A stretch of 64,000 bases of DNA from Clarkia xantiana subsp. parviflora (GCA_036873135.1 JAPTYO010000002.1:39113452-39177451); one strand, 5' to 3'; shown: positions 53,903-64,000, numbered from the stretch's first letter. Notes: generated by a model from the sequence alone, not told the origin. A program made the numbers and translations.

Positions 53903-54704
53903 TGTTGGATATACGCCCAAGCTATCACCAATTGGACCCGATAAATGGGCCATAATCGAATATAATTCTAAACTTAGAACACGGACACCTGAGGCCCATC
54001 GCGTAGGCCCAAAGAACACCCAGAGTGGCGAAATCCACTCGGGAAGACCTCGAGTGGAAAGCCCACCCGGGGGAACCCAAGCAAGGGACCCTTGCTTGGG
54101 TTACCCGAACAAGGGACCCCCTTGCTCGGGTAACCCGAGCAAGAGACTCCTTGATCGGGTTACCTGAGCAAGTTCCCTCTTGCTCGGGTAACCCGAGAAA
54201 GGTTCCTCTTGCTCGGGTACCCCGATCCGTCCGGACGAGCCCCCCTCGTCCGGACCACCACCCCCGGACGATATTTTGCCCGGGGTTTACCCTTAGAAGC
54301 CACACATTTACACTTGATCATGATGAACTCATCTATGGTTGAATCGGGGTCAAAGGCACCTTATTTACGGTCAAGGCCAACTCATATTATGAAACTGCCA
54401 CAACCGTACCAGAGAACCACTGGAACCGGGGTGATCTGATAGAAACTCTATAAATAGAGAGCTCATCCCCTCATTTGAAGGTAATGACTCTCTCTCAAAG
54501 CTCACCCTCTCTCTAGAAGCTCTCACTGACTTAAGCTTCGGAGTGGGCTTATCGGGACCCCCCGGTGCCCTTTTGCAAGTAAGCAAGGAAAGGAGAAGGA
54601 AATACGAGAGGAAGAAGCCCACCAAGGAGAATATCTGGAAGAATAAGCCCATTAAGTATAAGATCGAGAAGGAGAAGCCCACAGAGAAGACTCATGTGCA
54701 AACA
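53903..54704 (+). repeat. D 3' LTR (802 bp)
   Basis: TGTTGGATATACGCCC to GCAAACA, followed by GTGGT. It has more copies of the TTGCTCGGG palindrome unit than the 5' LTR (54080-54225). Confidence 0.93.
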
Positions 54705-56700
54705 GTGGTGACCACTCTCTCTTGTTACTTGTGTTGATAAATTGCTTCAAATTGCCTTGTTGGATCTCTTTGTCGACTTTCTCTCTCATAGTGTGACAAA
54801 GGTTTGTATGATGGCCACGAACTTAATGGAAGTTGCAGTACTTGTCCAAGTCTTGACCAATTGGGAATTTTGGCTTGTTTACGGGTGGTGTCCATAGTCC
54901 TTGCTCCTTCAAATCGTGCAGGATGGTTGTCAGTGGCGCATAGAGTGGTACATACTTTATAGCGTTCACGCTACTTGGCTTTTTCTGTTCATTGAAATTC
55001 CTCCCTTTTGGGGGGGGGGGGGGGGGGTGGAATCCATTCCCTCATTCTTTGGTTTGGCTGTCCATGATGAGGCTTGCCCTTGCTTGCTTTGTTACCTTCA
55101 TTGTTTCCAGCTAGTGTTGTTTTCACACGTCTTGCTGCTCTTACCCTCTCAAGGTATATGTGCGCCTTCACTCACGCTACAAGCTCCTCTATGGTGTTCA
55201 TAGCCTCTAAGGCCATGCTATCAACTAGGGATGTTCTGAAGCGTCTCAGGTTTTGCACGAATGCTCTAATGATTTCGCCTTCTGACAAGTCTGTTTGTAT
55301 CTCGGCCAAGTTTTGATTAAAGAGAGTATAATAACTCGCTAGCGTCTCGTCGTGTTCTTGACGGACGTCATCCAAGGCATTCGACCCTTTCGGGATATGT
55401 CTCTCACCCGGATATCTTTGAATAAACTTTATTTTCAGCTGTTCCCATGAAGATATTGAGGCCTTTGGAAATCCAAAGAACCAGTGTGAGGCCGCGCCTA
55501 TTAGTGTCATGGGAAAATACAATGCCATGAGTCTTTCGTCACACCTTATTCCCATTATGGATGCTTCATGCTGTTGAATATGTTCCATAGGGTCACCCTT
55601 CCCATTGTACTTCTCAATTTTGCCAGGCGTTATCCCCTCGGGAAACGTAAATCAATTAGTTCCTGGACAAGCAGGTGTACGATTTATCACTCAGCATGTG
55701 CAACGTCTTACTCTTGGCTTCCTTCATCTTTTTCGCCACTAGGGCTTCGATTTCTTCCATTGTTACTCATGCTTGTGGCGGATTATGTGGCTCATTGTAG
55801 TATGCATGCTGACCGATTGGGGTTTGTTGAGCCTGAAAAGAACGGTTATATGGAGTATGCTGATATTGCTGCTCATATGGAGATGGTGGTTGTTGTCTCC
55901 ATGACTGTTGTTGAGGTGTTTGTTGCTCTCTTGCCATGTATGGCTGTGTCCTTGCAAGGGCATATTGATACTGCTGTGCCTGTGGTGGAACGGGTCGGTG
56001 TCATGCAGCATTTTTTTTCAAATGCTGTCTTGCTCCCTGGGGCATTGGTGACTGCCTTTGATATTAAGGTGAATAGTGCTGTCCATCCTGGTGGATAGGT
56101 TGCTGTCTCGCATGCAGTGGGGGATGTTCTCCCTCAGTTTGCTCCCTAATTGGATTTCCTCTCGGGAAAGCTTGGTATCCTTGTCCGAATGGTGGTGTTC
56201 TGAAATTCCTTTCTCTCATGACTTCCCTATAAGCCAACAAGTCGTCCATTGCAGACATAAACCCTGTTGTGAGTGCCTGAGCACTGTGGGAGAACATTGG
56301 ACGCCCAGATGGCGTATATGTGTCTCTATTAAAGATAGGAGTTTCAAATGTCGGGATGCCTTGAATGTGAACTCCCTGTGGTTGCTCCTGAGGAGGCAGG
56401 CCATAGGGGAATCCTGGTGGAGGTGCCTCATATTGTGGCCCTTGTGGTTGCGCTTGTGTGCTGACTTGTGGCTCCTTACTCGGGTGGCTTCTTCTAATGG
56501 GGGTCGATCCGGTTGATGTTTCGTCCTCGGGAATGTGTTGCACATCCCTTTGATTAACTGCCCGTGGAACATGTGTGTTGATGTGTAACGGCGGTCTCGA
56601 ACTCTCGGGAGGAGGATCGTTTCCTATTGTAGGGTCACCCCTAGATTTCGTACTCTTCGTCATCGATCTCGTTACAACTAGTCTTTCGCTCAATAAAGGG
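54705..56700 (-). pseudogene. E Gag (first), split from its protease by D
   Basis: Starts MSERLVVTRSMTKS at 56693. A proline/glutamine-rich part (PPPGFPYGLPP, MDDLLAYREV) is followed by EEIEALVAKKMKEAKSKTL, the capsid core (MEHIQQHEAS, ASHWFFGFPKASISSWEQLKIKF, LASYYTLFNQN, EGEIIRAFVQNLRRF), a proline run coded by an 18-base C tract, and a knuckle-like YCNFH..RGHHTNLC near 54820. Frameshifts occur between 56060 and 55590, and a stop lies in the knuckle. The same reading frame resumes beyond D at 42235. Confidence 0.82.
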
Positions 56701-56734
56701 TCTCTCGTTTAAGATGACGGCTTTTTGTTCGAAT

Positions 56735-56752
56735 CGCACAGTACGGTGCCAA
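56735..56752 (-). other. E primer-binding site, degraded
   Basis: TTGGCACCGTACTGTGCG on the minus strand next to the LTR end. Confidence 0.65.
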
Positions 56753-57391
56753 TGATGGAACACGTGCGTCGATGATCCCCTTATATGGGTGTCTTTGAGC
56801 CTTGTTCCGGGATTACGCTCTTCCTTCGCTCATTTCCTCGAAAACTGCACAAAGAATTGCGCCGAGGGGGGGGGGTTCCGGCGAACCCTCTCTAAAGCTT
56901 AAGTAAGTGCTCGGTTTTAGAGAGATAAAATCTAGAGGGAAGTCAAAGCTATCAAGTTGCAAATTGCCTTCAAATGATGATTACGAGGTGCTATTTATAG
57001 AATTTTTGGGTTTGGCCACGAGGTTCCTACAAAGATGTCGTAGGGTCTGCGGAAGATTCTATATAGGATAGTGAAAATGGGGATGTCCTTAGGTCGGATA
57101 CGTACGTCGAGTGTGCATACATCGAAGGTGCGTCACCCTTCCGTAGGGGGGCAACTTTCGGAGCGCGTCGGCCCCGTTTGGCCGGACTAGTCCGGTCCCT
57201 TTGGCCGGACTAGCCAGTCGAAGGCACCCCTTTGACTGGACTTAGTCCGGTCGCGGGCCTTCGAGGGTAGACTAGTGCGGTTTTGGTACGGGTTTGTCCA
57301 TTTGGCTAAGTTTCGGTTTATAACCGTTTCTAGGGTCGACGGTGCGACTAAGGCGAGCCTATTCGAGGTCCTATTGAGTGTATATCCATCA
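56753..57391 (-). repeat. E 5' LTR (639 bp)
   Basis: Starts TGATGGATATACAC at 57391 and ends GTTCCATCA at 56753 on the minus strand. GGCCGGACTAGTCCGGTCC palindromes lie in U3 (57178-57215). The R region has a G-run and CTTTAGAG/CTTAAGC motif. Confidence 0.88.
56992..56999 (-). promoter_or_regulatory. TATA box of the E 5' LTR
   Basis: TATAAATA on the minus strand, about 180 bp after the palindromes. The 3' LTR copy has been altered (CTATTATAG). Confidence 0.65.
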
Positions 57392-57847
57392 CCAATAGTG
57401 TTGGCAATTATAGCAATTCGGTCGCCCTTCAAGGGAGCCCACTAACCATGCATAATTGAAGTTGAGTTAATTAAAAGTAACTAACCCATTAATTAGGCCT
57501 ATGTGCCGAATTAATAAGAGGAGCATCCACAGTGGTATTACGTAAGGATTAAGTAAACGTGGGTCTTACGTGTTTTTTTACGTAAAGTGAAAAAAAAAAC
57601 TCTCTACAGTGGTTTTAAATAGCATCCTTAAAAATGGGACCCACACGTAAATTTATGTTTTTACATAAAGAATTACTTAATTTTAAGGAATGCTTTGTGT
57701 CGACGGGTCATCACATAAAATTAACAATTACGTTTTTTTTCAAACCCAATTTTTCTTTCATTCCTTCTTTTTTATTTCAGTCTCCGTTTCCCCAAACCCA
57801 TCTGCGACTCTTCCTAATTTCAAACGATCCCGTCTCAGCCAGCGATC
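57392..57847. other. Unassigned flank between E and H, possible MITE fragment
   Basis: No gene is supported. GAGCATCCACAGTGG at 57521 and ACGTGGGTC (57557) / GACCCACACGT (57637) form partial inverted repeats, and TACAGTGG recurs at 57606. This look is common for short inverted-repeat transposons, but I cannot find both termini. It is the only stretch in the window that might be host DNA. Confidence 0.35.
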
Positions 57848-58496
57848 TGATGGGCCTTGGCGGAGGCCGTTAGGCTCCTTAACGATTGGCAAACGGCGAC
57901 TAGGCCCGTTGGGCTAGGAGCTGGGCTGCTAGAAGGCTAAGGGCTCCGACAGAAGGAGGCCCCGACATCGAATAGCCCCGAGTAAGTATGGCTCCGATAG
58001 ATGAGAGCCCCGAAAATATCGGACCTGGACGTAGTCGGTCCCGATATGAGAGTTGACGCCACTCCCCGATTCCGAATCCTCAACGACGCAGCCTGGGAGT
58101 CTCCGATAATGATCGAGACTTGCCAGTAAGAGCACAATCCCGGAAATCTCGCCACGATCACAGTAGTGATATAATGGGCGAGATATGTGGGATACGAATA
58201 ACTATACGAGATACAGGGCAAGATATATGGCGAGATACATGGGACAGTGGATCACGATCCAACCGCCTAATCAGGTAACTGGGATAGCCTTTCCTCTATA
58301 AAAGGAGGGAAGTTATTCCAGATTAGGGTTACGTTTTACACAGACACAAATATTGCTTGCTTGCTCTGTTGACTGCCGTACTTACGTTAAGCATCGGAGA
58401 GGGATTCTGGGCCACTGCCCTCTATTCCCCTTCTGCAGGATTGCGAGGAGCTAAGGAATCCGTCACCGTAACCGGAGTTCCCGCCGTGATCCAACA
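57848..58496 (+). repeat. H 5' LTR (left edge uncertain)
   Basis: The right end CCAACA at 58496 is fixed by the primer site. The left end TGATGGGCCTTGG at 57848 is a guess, since the other LTR is off-window; an alternative is TGTTGGCAAT at 57399. It has repeated GGCTCCGA.AGA and GCCCCGA phrases and the GCATCGGAGAGGG motif at 58391. Confidence 0.6.
58297..58303 (+). promoter_or_regulatory. TATA box of the H LTR
   Basis: TATAAAA within CTCTATAAAAGGAGG. Confidence 0.7.
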
Positions 58497-58514
58497 TTGG
58501 CGCCGTCTGTGGGA
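58497..58514 (+). other. H primer-binding site
   Basis: TTGGCGCCGTCTGTGGGA after the LTR end; the best preserved copy of this site in the window. Confidence 0.82.
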
Positions 58515-58563
58515 AGCGCAACAAAAAGCCAAAAGTAAGTTTGCTTCCCTCTGATTCCATATC

Positions 58564-61500
58564 ATGGCTGGCAACAGACCGCAGCGTTCAGGCAAGCAGG
58601 TGCCGGCCGCCAGCAATCCCCCCGAGGATGCTGCTCAGCATCAGGATCTGAGAGATGAGGGTGACAGCACTCGCCGGAACGAAGCACCTTCCCCGAATCC
58701 GGAGCTGGCCAGGGTAGTGGCAGAGGCCATGCCCCTATTCATGGAGGCCATGGAGGCCCTCCTAGACCGAAGAGAAGCTGCTAGAAGGCAGGCCGATCTA
58801 CCGCCACTCCCTCCGCGGCGAGATACTCCCAGAAGGCAGGGGGACGACAACTTGCCTCCACCTCCTCCATTAAGGGAACAGCCCATTCCCCCTAATCCAG
58901 CACCGGCGGAGACTTTTGTGGTCGATGGACCAGGGCCAGTGCAGCAAAGGACCATTCCCCTGAATGGTCCCCTCACTGCCGATCAGGTGGTGAGAATTGT
59001 GGGTATTTGCATGGGAGACCAGAAGCCCATGATGTCGGAGTTGGGGAGTCAGGAAACCCATCCCTTCGTGCCCAGGTTGATCCATACCCTGGCTCCTCCA
59101 GGTTTGGGTATCCCGAAGATAGACGAGTACGATGGGGACGCGGACCCGGTTCGCCACGTACAGAAGCACCTGACAGCATGCATGGGCAGGACCCCAGATG
59201 AGGATGTTATCTGCGCCTTGTTCCCAAGCACCCTCGGGGAGAAGGCGATGACGTGGTTCTATAGTCTGCCCACTGGATGTATCACCTGTTGGAAGGATAT
59301 GCATCAGCGATTCATCGCCCAGTATCAAGGGCGTCGACGGCTTCTAAAGAGCGTTCGGACCCTGCATGAGGTGGTCCAAAGGCCCGACGAATCGCTGGCC
59401 CAATACTACCAGCGTTACACGGCTGGCATGACTGAGCTGGATGAGGAAATATCGGAGGGCGAGGCCATCCGTACCTTCCTGAAAAACCTTAAACCCCCCT
59501 ATGGTTCCGACTTACTGCACAGCATCGCGGCCAAAAATGTCTGGAACATGGAGGCGCTCCAGGCGAGGGTGAAACAGCAAATCGACGTCCAGGAGTCGAA
59601 GATTGCCGCTGGAGAACTGGCTCCTCCCAGGGGGCACGAGGGAAAGCAGTTGTTCAAACCATTGGACAACCGACACAGGAAGGATAGCTCTGAGGGTAGT
59701 CGGAGTCGCGGACGTTCCGATCGGAGGGAGGACAAGCGTTCGACCAAAAGGGACAATCAGAGGGAGGAGTTTACCCCCCTCAACAGACCTTTGAAAGAGG
59801 TCTTGGCGGTAATGGAGAAGCAAGGCCTCGCTCGTTTCCCCAAGAGGAAGGAAGGAGAAAAGTTGGGCTCCCGCACCGACCGTTACTGCCGATTCCATCG
59901 GGCCTCCGGTCACGACACTGACCAGTGTCGAGAGCTGAAGAAGGAAATAGAGAAGCTTATCCAGAGGGGTAAGCTGAAGGAGTTCGTGGGAGACTCACGC
60001 TGCAAGCCCCGTTCACGATCTCGGTCAAGGTCCAAATCTCGATCGAGGTCCCCCAGGAAGAGGAGGTCCGACGCAGAGCCTTCGGAGGGCCCATCCGGGT
60101 CCCGACAGAAGAGGATTATTAATGTGATCCATGGAGGGTTCGCTGCAGGTGGAGACACATCGTCCTCTCGGGAGCGTTATGCCAACCAAGTGCCAGTCGC
60201 AGTAGTTTTGGGAAAAAGATCGCGGTCGTGGACTCCGAAGGAGGAAATGGAGATCACCTTCTCGGCGAAGGATCTGGAGGGAGTAGAGACCCCCCACAAG
60301 GATGCCCTAGTAGTAACACTGGATGTAGGAGGATTCGAAGTGAAGAGGATCCTCATTGACGGAGGGAGCTCCTCCGACATCCTCTTCTCCGACGCCCTGG
60401 AGCAGATGGGGAAGAAGAAGAAAGATTTGCGGGAGGTTAACTTCCCGATGGTAGGATTTTGTGGCACAACCTCTTATCCGTTAGGGGTTATCACACTGCC
60501 CGTGTGGTTCGGCAATGGCTGGAAAATGGAGAAGCGAGATGTGGAGTTCGTGGTGGTCGAATCCACAGGAACGTACAATGCAATCATTGGAAGAACCACA
60601 ATCAACCCTCTGATGGCGGTAGCCTCGACTGTCCACCAAAAACTGAAGTTCCCGACCGAGAATGGGGTTGGCGAGGTGAAAGGCGACCAGGTGGCGTCGA
60701 GACGATGCTATGTCAACGCCACAAGGAGATCGAGGAAGGAGGCTATGTCAGTTCTCCAGACAGACACTGACCCTCGAGAGGTGTTTGGGCGTCCCGCCCC
60801 CATGGAGGACCTAAAAGAAGTCGAGATAGATGGGCCCGAGAGGAGGGTAAAAATCGGATCTGCCTTATCCGACGAAAGGGCCCAGGAGTTGATTGCGCTC
60901 TTGCAAGAATTCAAGGAGCTGTTTGCCTGGTCCCCGAGTGATATGCCAGGAATCAGCCGGGACGTGATCGAGCACGAACTGAATATTGACCCCATGATCA
61001 AGCCGATCGCGCAGAAGAGACGTCCGATGGGGGCAGACAAGAGGATTGCAATCCAGCAGGAGGTTGGCAGGTTGCTCGACGCTGGGTTCATTAGGGAGAT
61101 CCGATTCCAGACGTGGGTAGCCAACCCAGTGCTGGTAAGGAAGAGCAACGGGAAGTGGCGGATGTGTGTCGACTTCCGCGACCTGAACAAGGCCTGTCCG
61201 AAGGACTGTTATCCGCTCCCGCGGATCGATCAGCTAGTGGATGCTACATCGGGGCATGAGCTGCTGAGCTTTATGGATGCTTATTCTGGTTATAACCAGA
61301 TAAAGATGGCGAAGAAAGATGCCCAACACACCGCCTTCTACGCTGACAGCGAAGTCTTCCAGTACGACGTCATGCCTTTTGGCCTGGTAAATGCGGGGGC
61401 GACCTATCAGAGAATGGTGAACAAGCTGTTCGGGGATATGATCGGAGGTACCATGGAAGCTTATGTAGATGACATGTTGGTGAAGTCCCGACGAGCATCG

Positions 61501-62901
61501 GACCATGTCGGTAATTTGGCTATGGCCTTCGAGAGGATGAAGCTCCACCAGGTCCGCCTGAATCCAGCCAAGTGCGCTTTCGGAGTCCATTCTGGGAAAT
61601 TCTTAGGCTTCATGGTGAGCCAGAGGGGGATTGAGGTGAATCCCGAGAAACTAAGGGCGATAGAAGAGATGCAGTCCCCGACCAACCATAGGGAGGTGCA
61701 GGTGTTGAACGGTCGGCTGGCTTCGATGAATCGCTTCTTATCCAAGGCCAGTGACCGGTCGATGCCATTTTTCAATGTGTTAAGGGCCAACCGACAGTTC
61801 GAATGGACTGCTGAATGTGAGGAGGCGTTCCAAGCGCTCAAACAACATATCCGCGACCTCCCGCCACTTGCGAAGCCAGCTCCAGGCGAGCCGCTCTATC
61901 TTTATTTGGCCATTTCTGCATTTGCAATAAGCTCTGTTCTAGTTAAAGCTGTCAAGGGCAATCAGATTCCTGTCTATTATGTAAGCAAGGCGTTTGCCAA
62001 GAGTGAAATGAATTATCCTCCGATTGAGAAGTATCTCTTTGCGTTGATTATTACTGCTCGAAAGTTACGGCCCTACTTCCATGCGCATGAAATTACGGTG
62101 TTGACTGATCAGCCATTGAAACACTTCTTGAACCGACCCGACGCGTCGGGGAGACTAGTAAAGTGGGCCGTGGAACTTAGCGAGTTTCGAATTCATTTCG
62201 CTCCAAGAACAGCTATCAAAGGGCAGGCATTGGCCGACTTTATAGTTGAATCTACTATTCCCGATCCTGAAGCAACGGAAACAGTAGAGGGGGCAACCAC
62301 CGGGAAAACTGACGAGGTCCCGATGGAAGGGCAGTTGGAACAGCCGAATAAGGAGAACACCTGGGAGTTGTACACAGATGGCTCCTCAAGCTCAGACGGA
62401 TCGGGTGCAGGGTTCATATTGATTCCACCAGGTGGGGCGGAGCCACTTCGATATGCATTGGCCCTGACATTTAAAGCCACCAATAACGAGGCGGAGTATG
62501 AAGCTCTTATAACAGGGTTGAAAATCGCTAAGGGCACTGGAATCGAACATTTGAGGGTGAAGTGTGATGCAAGCCTGATTGTAAATCAGATCCGGGGGCA
62601 GTATGGAGCAAAGAATCCAATCATGAAGAAGTATCTTCAGGAGGCTCAGACATTAAAGGAGAGCTTCAAAAGCTTTGATATAGAGGCAATCCCAAGAGAA
62701 AAGAATGTGGAGGCCGATGCCTTGAGCAAATTTGCCTTGGGGGCACCTTTGGAGGAGACTCGGAGGGTACACTTCTTGGAGAGGGTGATTCTGTCGACGA
62801 CCGATCCATCGGAGGTGTGCACTATCGAAAACAGGGTCAGAGGAGGAGCCCACTTGGATGACCCCGATGATTGTGTACCTAACTACGGGGGCACTGCCTG
62901 A
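58564..62901 (+). CDS. H Gag-protease-RT-RNase H polyprotein (1445 aa)
   Basis: The ATG at 58564 follows the primer site by 50 bp. Capsid core lies around residues 200-315 (W..YSLP near 230, EGEAIRTFLKNL), a knuckle-like YCRFHRASGHDTDQC near 441, an arginine/serine-rich stretch near 480-500, VIHGGFAAGG near 520 and the protease site IDGGSSSD near 598. RT has WVANPVLV (850), MDAYSGYNQ and YVDDM (967). A first RNase H with degraded catalytic positions is followed by a second with YTDGSS (1272), NNEAEYE, KCDASLI and EADALSKFA. The frame ends early: a one-base shift near 62840 sends it to a TGA, while integrase continues in another frame. Confidence 0.93.
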   Translation: MAGNRPQRSGKQVPAASNPPEDAAQHQDLRDEGDSTRRNEAPSPNPELARVVAEAMPLFMEAMEALLDRREAARRQADLPPLPPRRDTPRRQGDDNLPPPPPLREQPIPPNPAPAETFVVDGPGPVQQRTIPLNGPLTADQVVRIVGICMGDQKPMMSELGSQETHPFVPRLIHTLAPPGLGIPKIDEYDGDADPVRHVQKHLTACMGRTPDEDVICALFPSTLGEKAMTWFYSLPTGCITCWKDMHQRFIAQYQGRRRLLKSVRTLHEVVQRPDESLAQYYQRYTAGMTELDEEISEGEAIRTFLKNLKPPYGSDLLHSIAAKNVWNMEALQARVKQQIDVQESKIAAGELAPPRGHEGKQLFKPLDNRHRKDSSEGSRSRGRSDRREDKRSTKRDNQREEFTPLNRPLKEVLAVMEKQGLARFPKRKEGEKLGSRTDRYCRFHRASGHDTDQCRELKKEIEKLIQRGKLKEFVGDSRCKPRSRSRSRSKSRSRSPRKRRSDAEPSEGPSGSRQKRIINVIHGGFAAGGDTSSSRERYANQVPVAVVLGKRSRSWTPKEEMEITFSAKDLEGVETPHKDALVVTLDVGGFEVKRILIDGGSSSDILFSDALEQMGKKKKDLREVNFPMVGFCGTTSYPLGVITLPVWFGNGWKMEKRDVEFVVVESTGTYNAIIGRTTINPLMAVASTVHQKLKFPTENGVGEVKGDQVASRRCYVNATRRSRKEAMSVLQTDTDPREVFGRPAPMEDLKEVEIDGPERRVKIGSALSDERAQELIALLQEFKELFAWSPSDMPGISRDVIEHELNIDPMIKPIAQKRRPMGADKRIAIQQEVGRLLDAGFIREIRFQTWVANPVLVRKSNGKWRMCVDFRDLNKACPKDCYPLPRIDQLVDATSGHELLSFMDAYSGYNQIKMAKKDAQHTAFYADSEVFQYDVMPFGLVNAGATYQRMVNKLFGDMIGGTMEAYVDDMLVKSRRASDHVGNLAMAFERMKLHQVRLNPAKCAFGVHSGKFLGFMVSQRGIEVNPEKLRAIEEMQSPTNHREVQVLNGRLASMNRFLSKASDRSMPFFNVLRANRQFEWTAECEEAFQALKQHIRDLPPLAKPAPGEPLYLYLAISAFAISSVLVKAVKGNQIPVYYVSKAFAKSEMNYPPIEKYLFALIITARKLRPYFHAHEITVLTDQPLKHFLNRPDASGRLVKWAVELSEFRIHFAPRTAIKGQALADFIVESTIPDPEATETVEGATTGKTDEVPMEGQLEQPNKENTWELYTDGSSSSDGSGAGFILIPPGGAEPLRYALALTFKATNNEAEYEALITGLKIAKGTGIEHLRVKCDASLIVNQIRGQYGAKNPIMKKYLQEAQTLKESFKSFDIEAIPREKNVEADALSKFALGAPLEETRRVHFLERVILSTTDPSEVCTIENRVRGGAHLDDPDDCVPNYGGTA

Positions 62902-64000
62902 AGATAAAGTGGCAGCGGAACGACTGCGACGAATGTCAATTAACTACGCGATGGTGGATAACCAGTTGTACAAAAAGGGTCTGCTTTCGACACCTTTCCT
63001 GAAATGCGTAGCAGAACCCGATACGACCCGAATTCTGAGAGAACTGCATGAAGGAGTCGCAGCCTGTCACGAGGGCGCCCGATCCATCCTGAGAAAGGCG
63101 TTGAACTTAGGATATTATTGGCCTACGATGCATAAGGAGGCAACGACGCTTGTCCGATCCTGTGACGCGTGTCAGAGATACGCTTCGAATATCACAGCCC
63201 CCGCTGCTGATTTGATGCCCATCGGGAGTGCTTGGCCCTTCGCACAGTGGGGCATTGACCTGGTGGGACCCCTTCCGAAAGCAAAGAGCCAGTGCACGCA
63301 TCTGCTAGTTGCGATTGATTACTTCTCGAAGTGGATCGAGGCTAAGCCCTTAGCCAAGACAACAGCGGGACATATCATTAAGTTCCTCCAGACCCGAATT
63401 TTGTCAAGATATGGGGTGCCGAAGGTGATCATCAGTGACAACGGTCCTCCGTTTAATGGGGCCCAGTTGGAGAGGTTCCTAGACGAGTTCCATATCGAGC
63501 ATCGGACAGCATCCGTTCGTCACGCCCAGACCAATGGGCAGGTGGAGGCTGCCAACAAAATCGTGATGGAGGGCTTGAAGAAGAGGGTTTACGCTTTGGA
63601 CGGAAAATGGCTAGACGAGCTGGAGAACGTGTTGTGGGCGGTCCGAACGACACCCAAGCGGTCAACAGGTGAAACCCCGTTTGCACTTGTTTATGGGACG
63701 GAGGCGGTCGCTCCCGTGGAAATCGCTGTGGCGTCCCATCGAACCAGAAGCTATGAGCCCTCGACGAGTCCAGAAAGAGCCAGGATAGGACCTTTGACGA
63801 ATGACGAAACAAGGCGCCTGGAGTTATCCTTGTTAGAGGAAAAACGGCTAGAGGCCGACATAGTGCAAGCTCGGATGCGTTTGGCGACGGCCAGGTACTA
63901 TAATCGGAAGGTCAAGTCGCGCCAGTTCTACGCAGGAGAACTGGTCCTACGTCGGAACGAGTTCGCCCTACAAGATCGGATCAACAAGATGTCCCCGAAA
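62840..64000 (+). pseudogene. H integrase (frameshifted from gag-pol, runs off the window)
   Basis: From about 62840 the frame starting at bases such as 62852 reads TWMTPMIVYLTTG, matching the continuous frame of B. The HHCC region (HEGVAACHEGAR ... SCDACQ), D (WGIDLVGP, near 63257), D (ISDNGPPF, near 63437) and E (NGQVEAANK, near 63544) are all kept. The C-terminal part RYYNRKVKSRQF and KMSPK reaches the window end open. A mutation or sequence error is more likely than programmed frameshifting, because B is continuous here. Confidence 0.9.

Larger units (their letters stand above)
42236..54704 (+). mobile_element. Ty3/gypsy element D, two-Gag, no RT or integrase
   Basis: A complete insertion with TG..CA LTRs and a GTGGT duplication. 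Inside, left to right, are the primer site, Gag, protease leader stub, second Gag module, a 140-bp repeat array, antisense gene (minus strand), leader with the copia insertion, polypurine tract and 3' LTR. The LTRs differ at roughly 5% of positions over their first 180 bp by eye. Confidence 0.92.
12691..57391 (-). mobile_element. Element E (Ty3/gypsy, Tat-like), host of the nested insertions
   Basis: The parts on the minus strand are the 5' LTR (56753-57391), Gag (54705-56700), protease (41575-42235), second Gag module (40593-41442), antisense gene (36104-38535, plus strand), 3' spacer, polypurine tract and 3' LTR remainder (12691-13324). The LTR copies are about 85% alike by eye, the most diverged pair in the window, as expected for the outermost insertion. 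D, B and G interrupt it. Gag's reading frame continues across the D insertion when one GTGGT copy is ignored. No RT or integrase is found in any E segment. Confidence 0.82.
57848..64000 (+). mobile_element. Ty3/gypsy Tat-lineage element H (3' end off-window)
   Basis: LTR, primer site, gag-protease-RT-RNase H-RNase H in one open frame of 1445 codons, then integrase in another frame running off the window. It is the only element in the window with all domains in normal order. Base use is GC-richer than in the neighbours, and the coding part shows no stop codon up to 62901. Confidence 0.9.

Noticed and set aside
62835..62905. Programmed ribosomal frameshift before H integrase
   Set aside because: No clear slippery heptamer, and B reads through this region in one frame; a mutation is simpler.

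Overview
The window is nuclear DNA of a flowering plant, probably a eudicot with a large, repeat-rich genome. I find no host gene. Almost every base belongs to LTR retrotransposons: several families of Ty3/gypsy elements that fit the Tat (Retand/Ogre-like) lineage (two RNase H domains, no chromodomain seen, additional antisense ORF), plus one Ty1/copia element. The names A1, A2, B, D, E, G, H and 'copia' are mine.

Layout (a nest, oldest outside). E (minus strand) runs from its interrupted 3' LTR at 12691-13324 to its 5' LTR at 56753-57391. Three insertions split it. G (plus; 3' LTR 11027-12690) sits in E's 3' LTR, and G's own 27-bp minisatellite is interrupted by A1 (plus; 1-10079, with most of the 5' LTR off-window). 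B (minus; about 14795-34704) sits in E's 3' internal part and carries A2 (minus; 15375-25185). D (plus; 42236-54704, TSD GTGGT) sits inside E's gag-protease region and carries a deleted copia element (minus; 50386-53220, TSD CGGTC). Beyond E lie about 450 bp of unassigned DNA and then H (plus; about 57848 to past the window end), the only element with an almost unbroken gag-pol.

Gene content is divided among elements. A1 and B have protease, RT, two RNase H domains and integrase, but the Gag core is deleted. A2, D and E have Gag parts and protease pieces but no RT or integrase; in D and E a second Gag C-terminal/nucleocapsid module stands where pol should be. H has everything visible up to the window end, with one frameshift before integrase.

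All five of A1, A2, B, D and E carry, between the sense genes and the 3' LTR, a spliced gene in antisense orientation. In A1 the predicted exons join into an unbroken 398-codon frame although A1's pol has stop codons; B keeps the same exon lengths and phases with one stop and one lost splice donor. Around this gene lie a GC-rich leader, tandem arrays of roughly 66-bp units, and short conserved hairpins. The polypurine tract in A1, A2, B, D and E is preceded by a conserved hairpin, and the U3 of each family carries its own palindromes. These non-coding structures and the two-Gag architecture are the best candidates for something undescribed.
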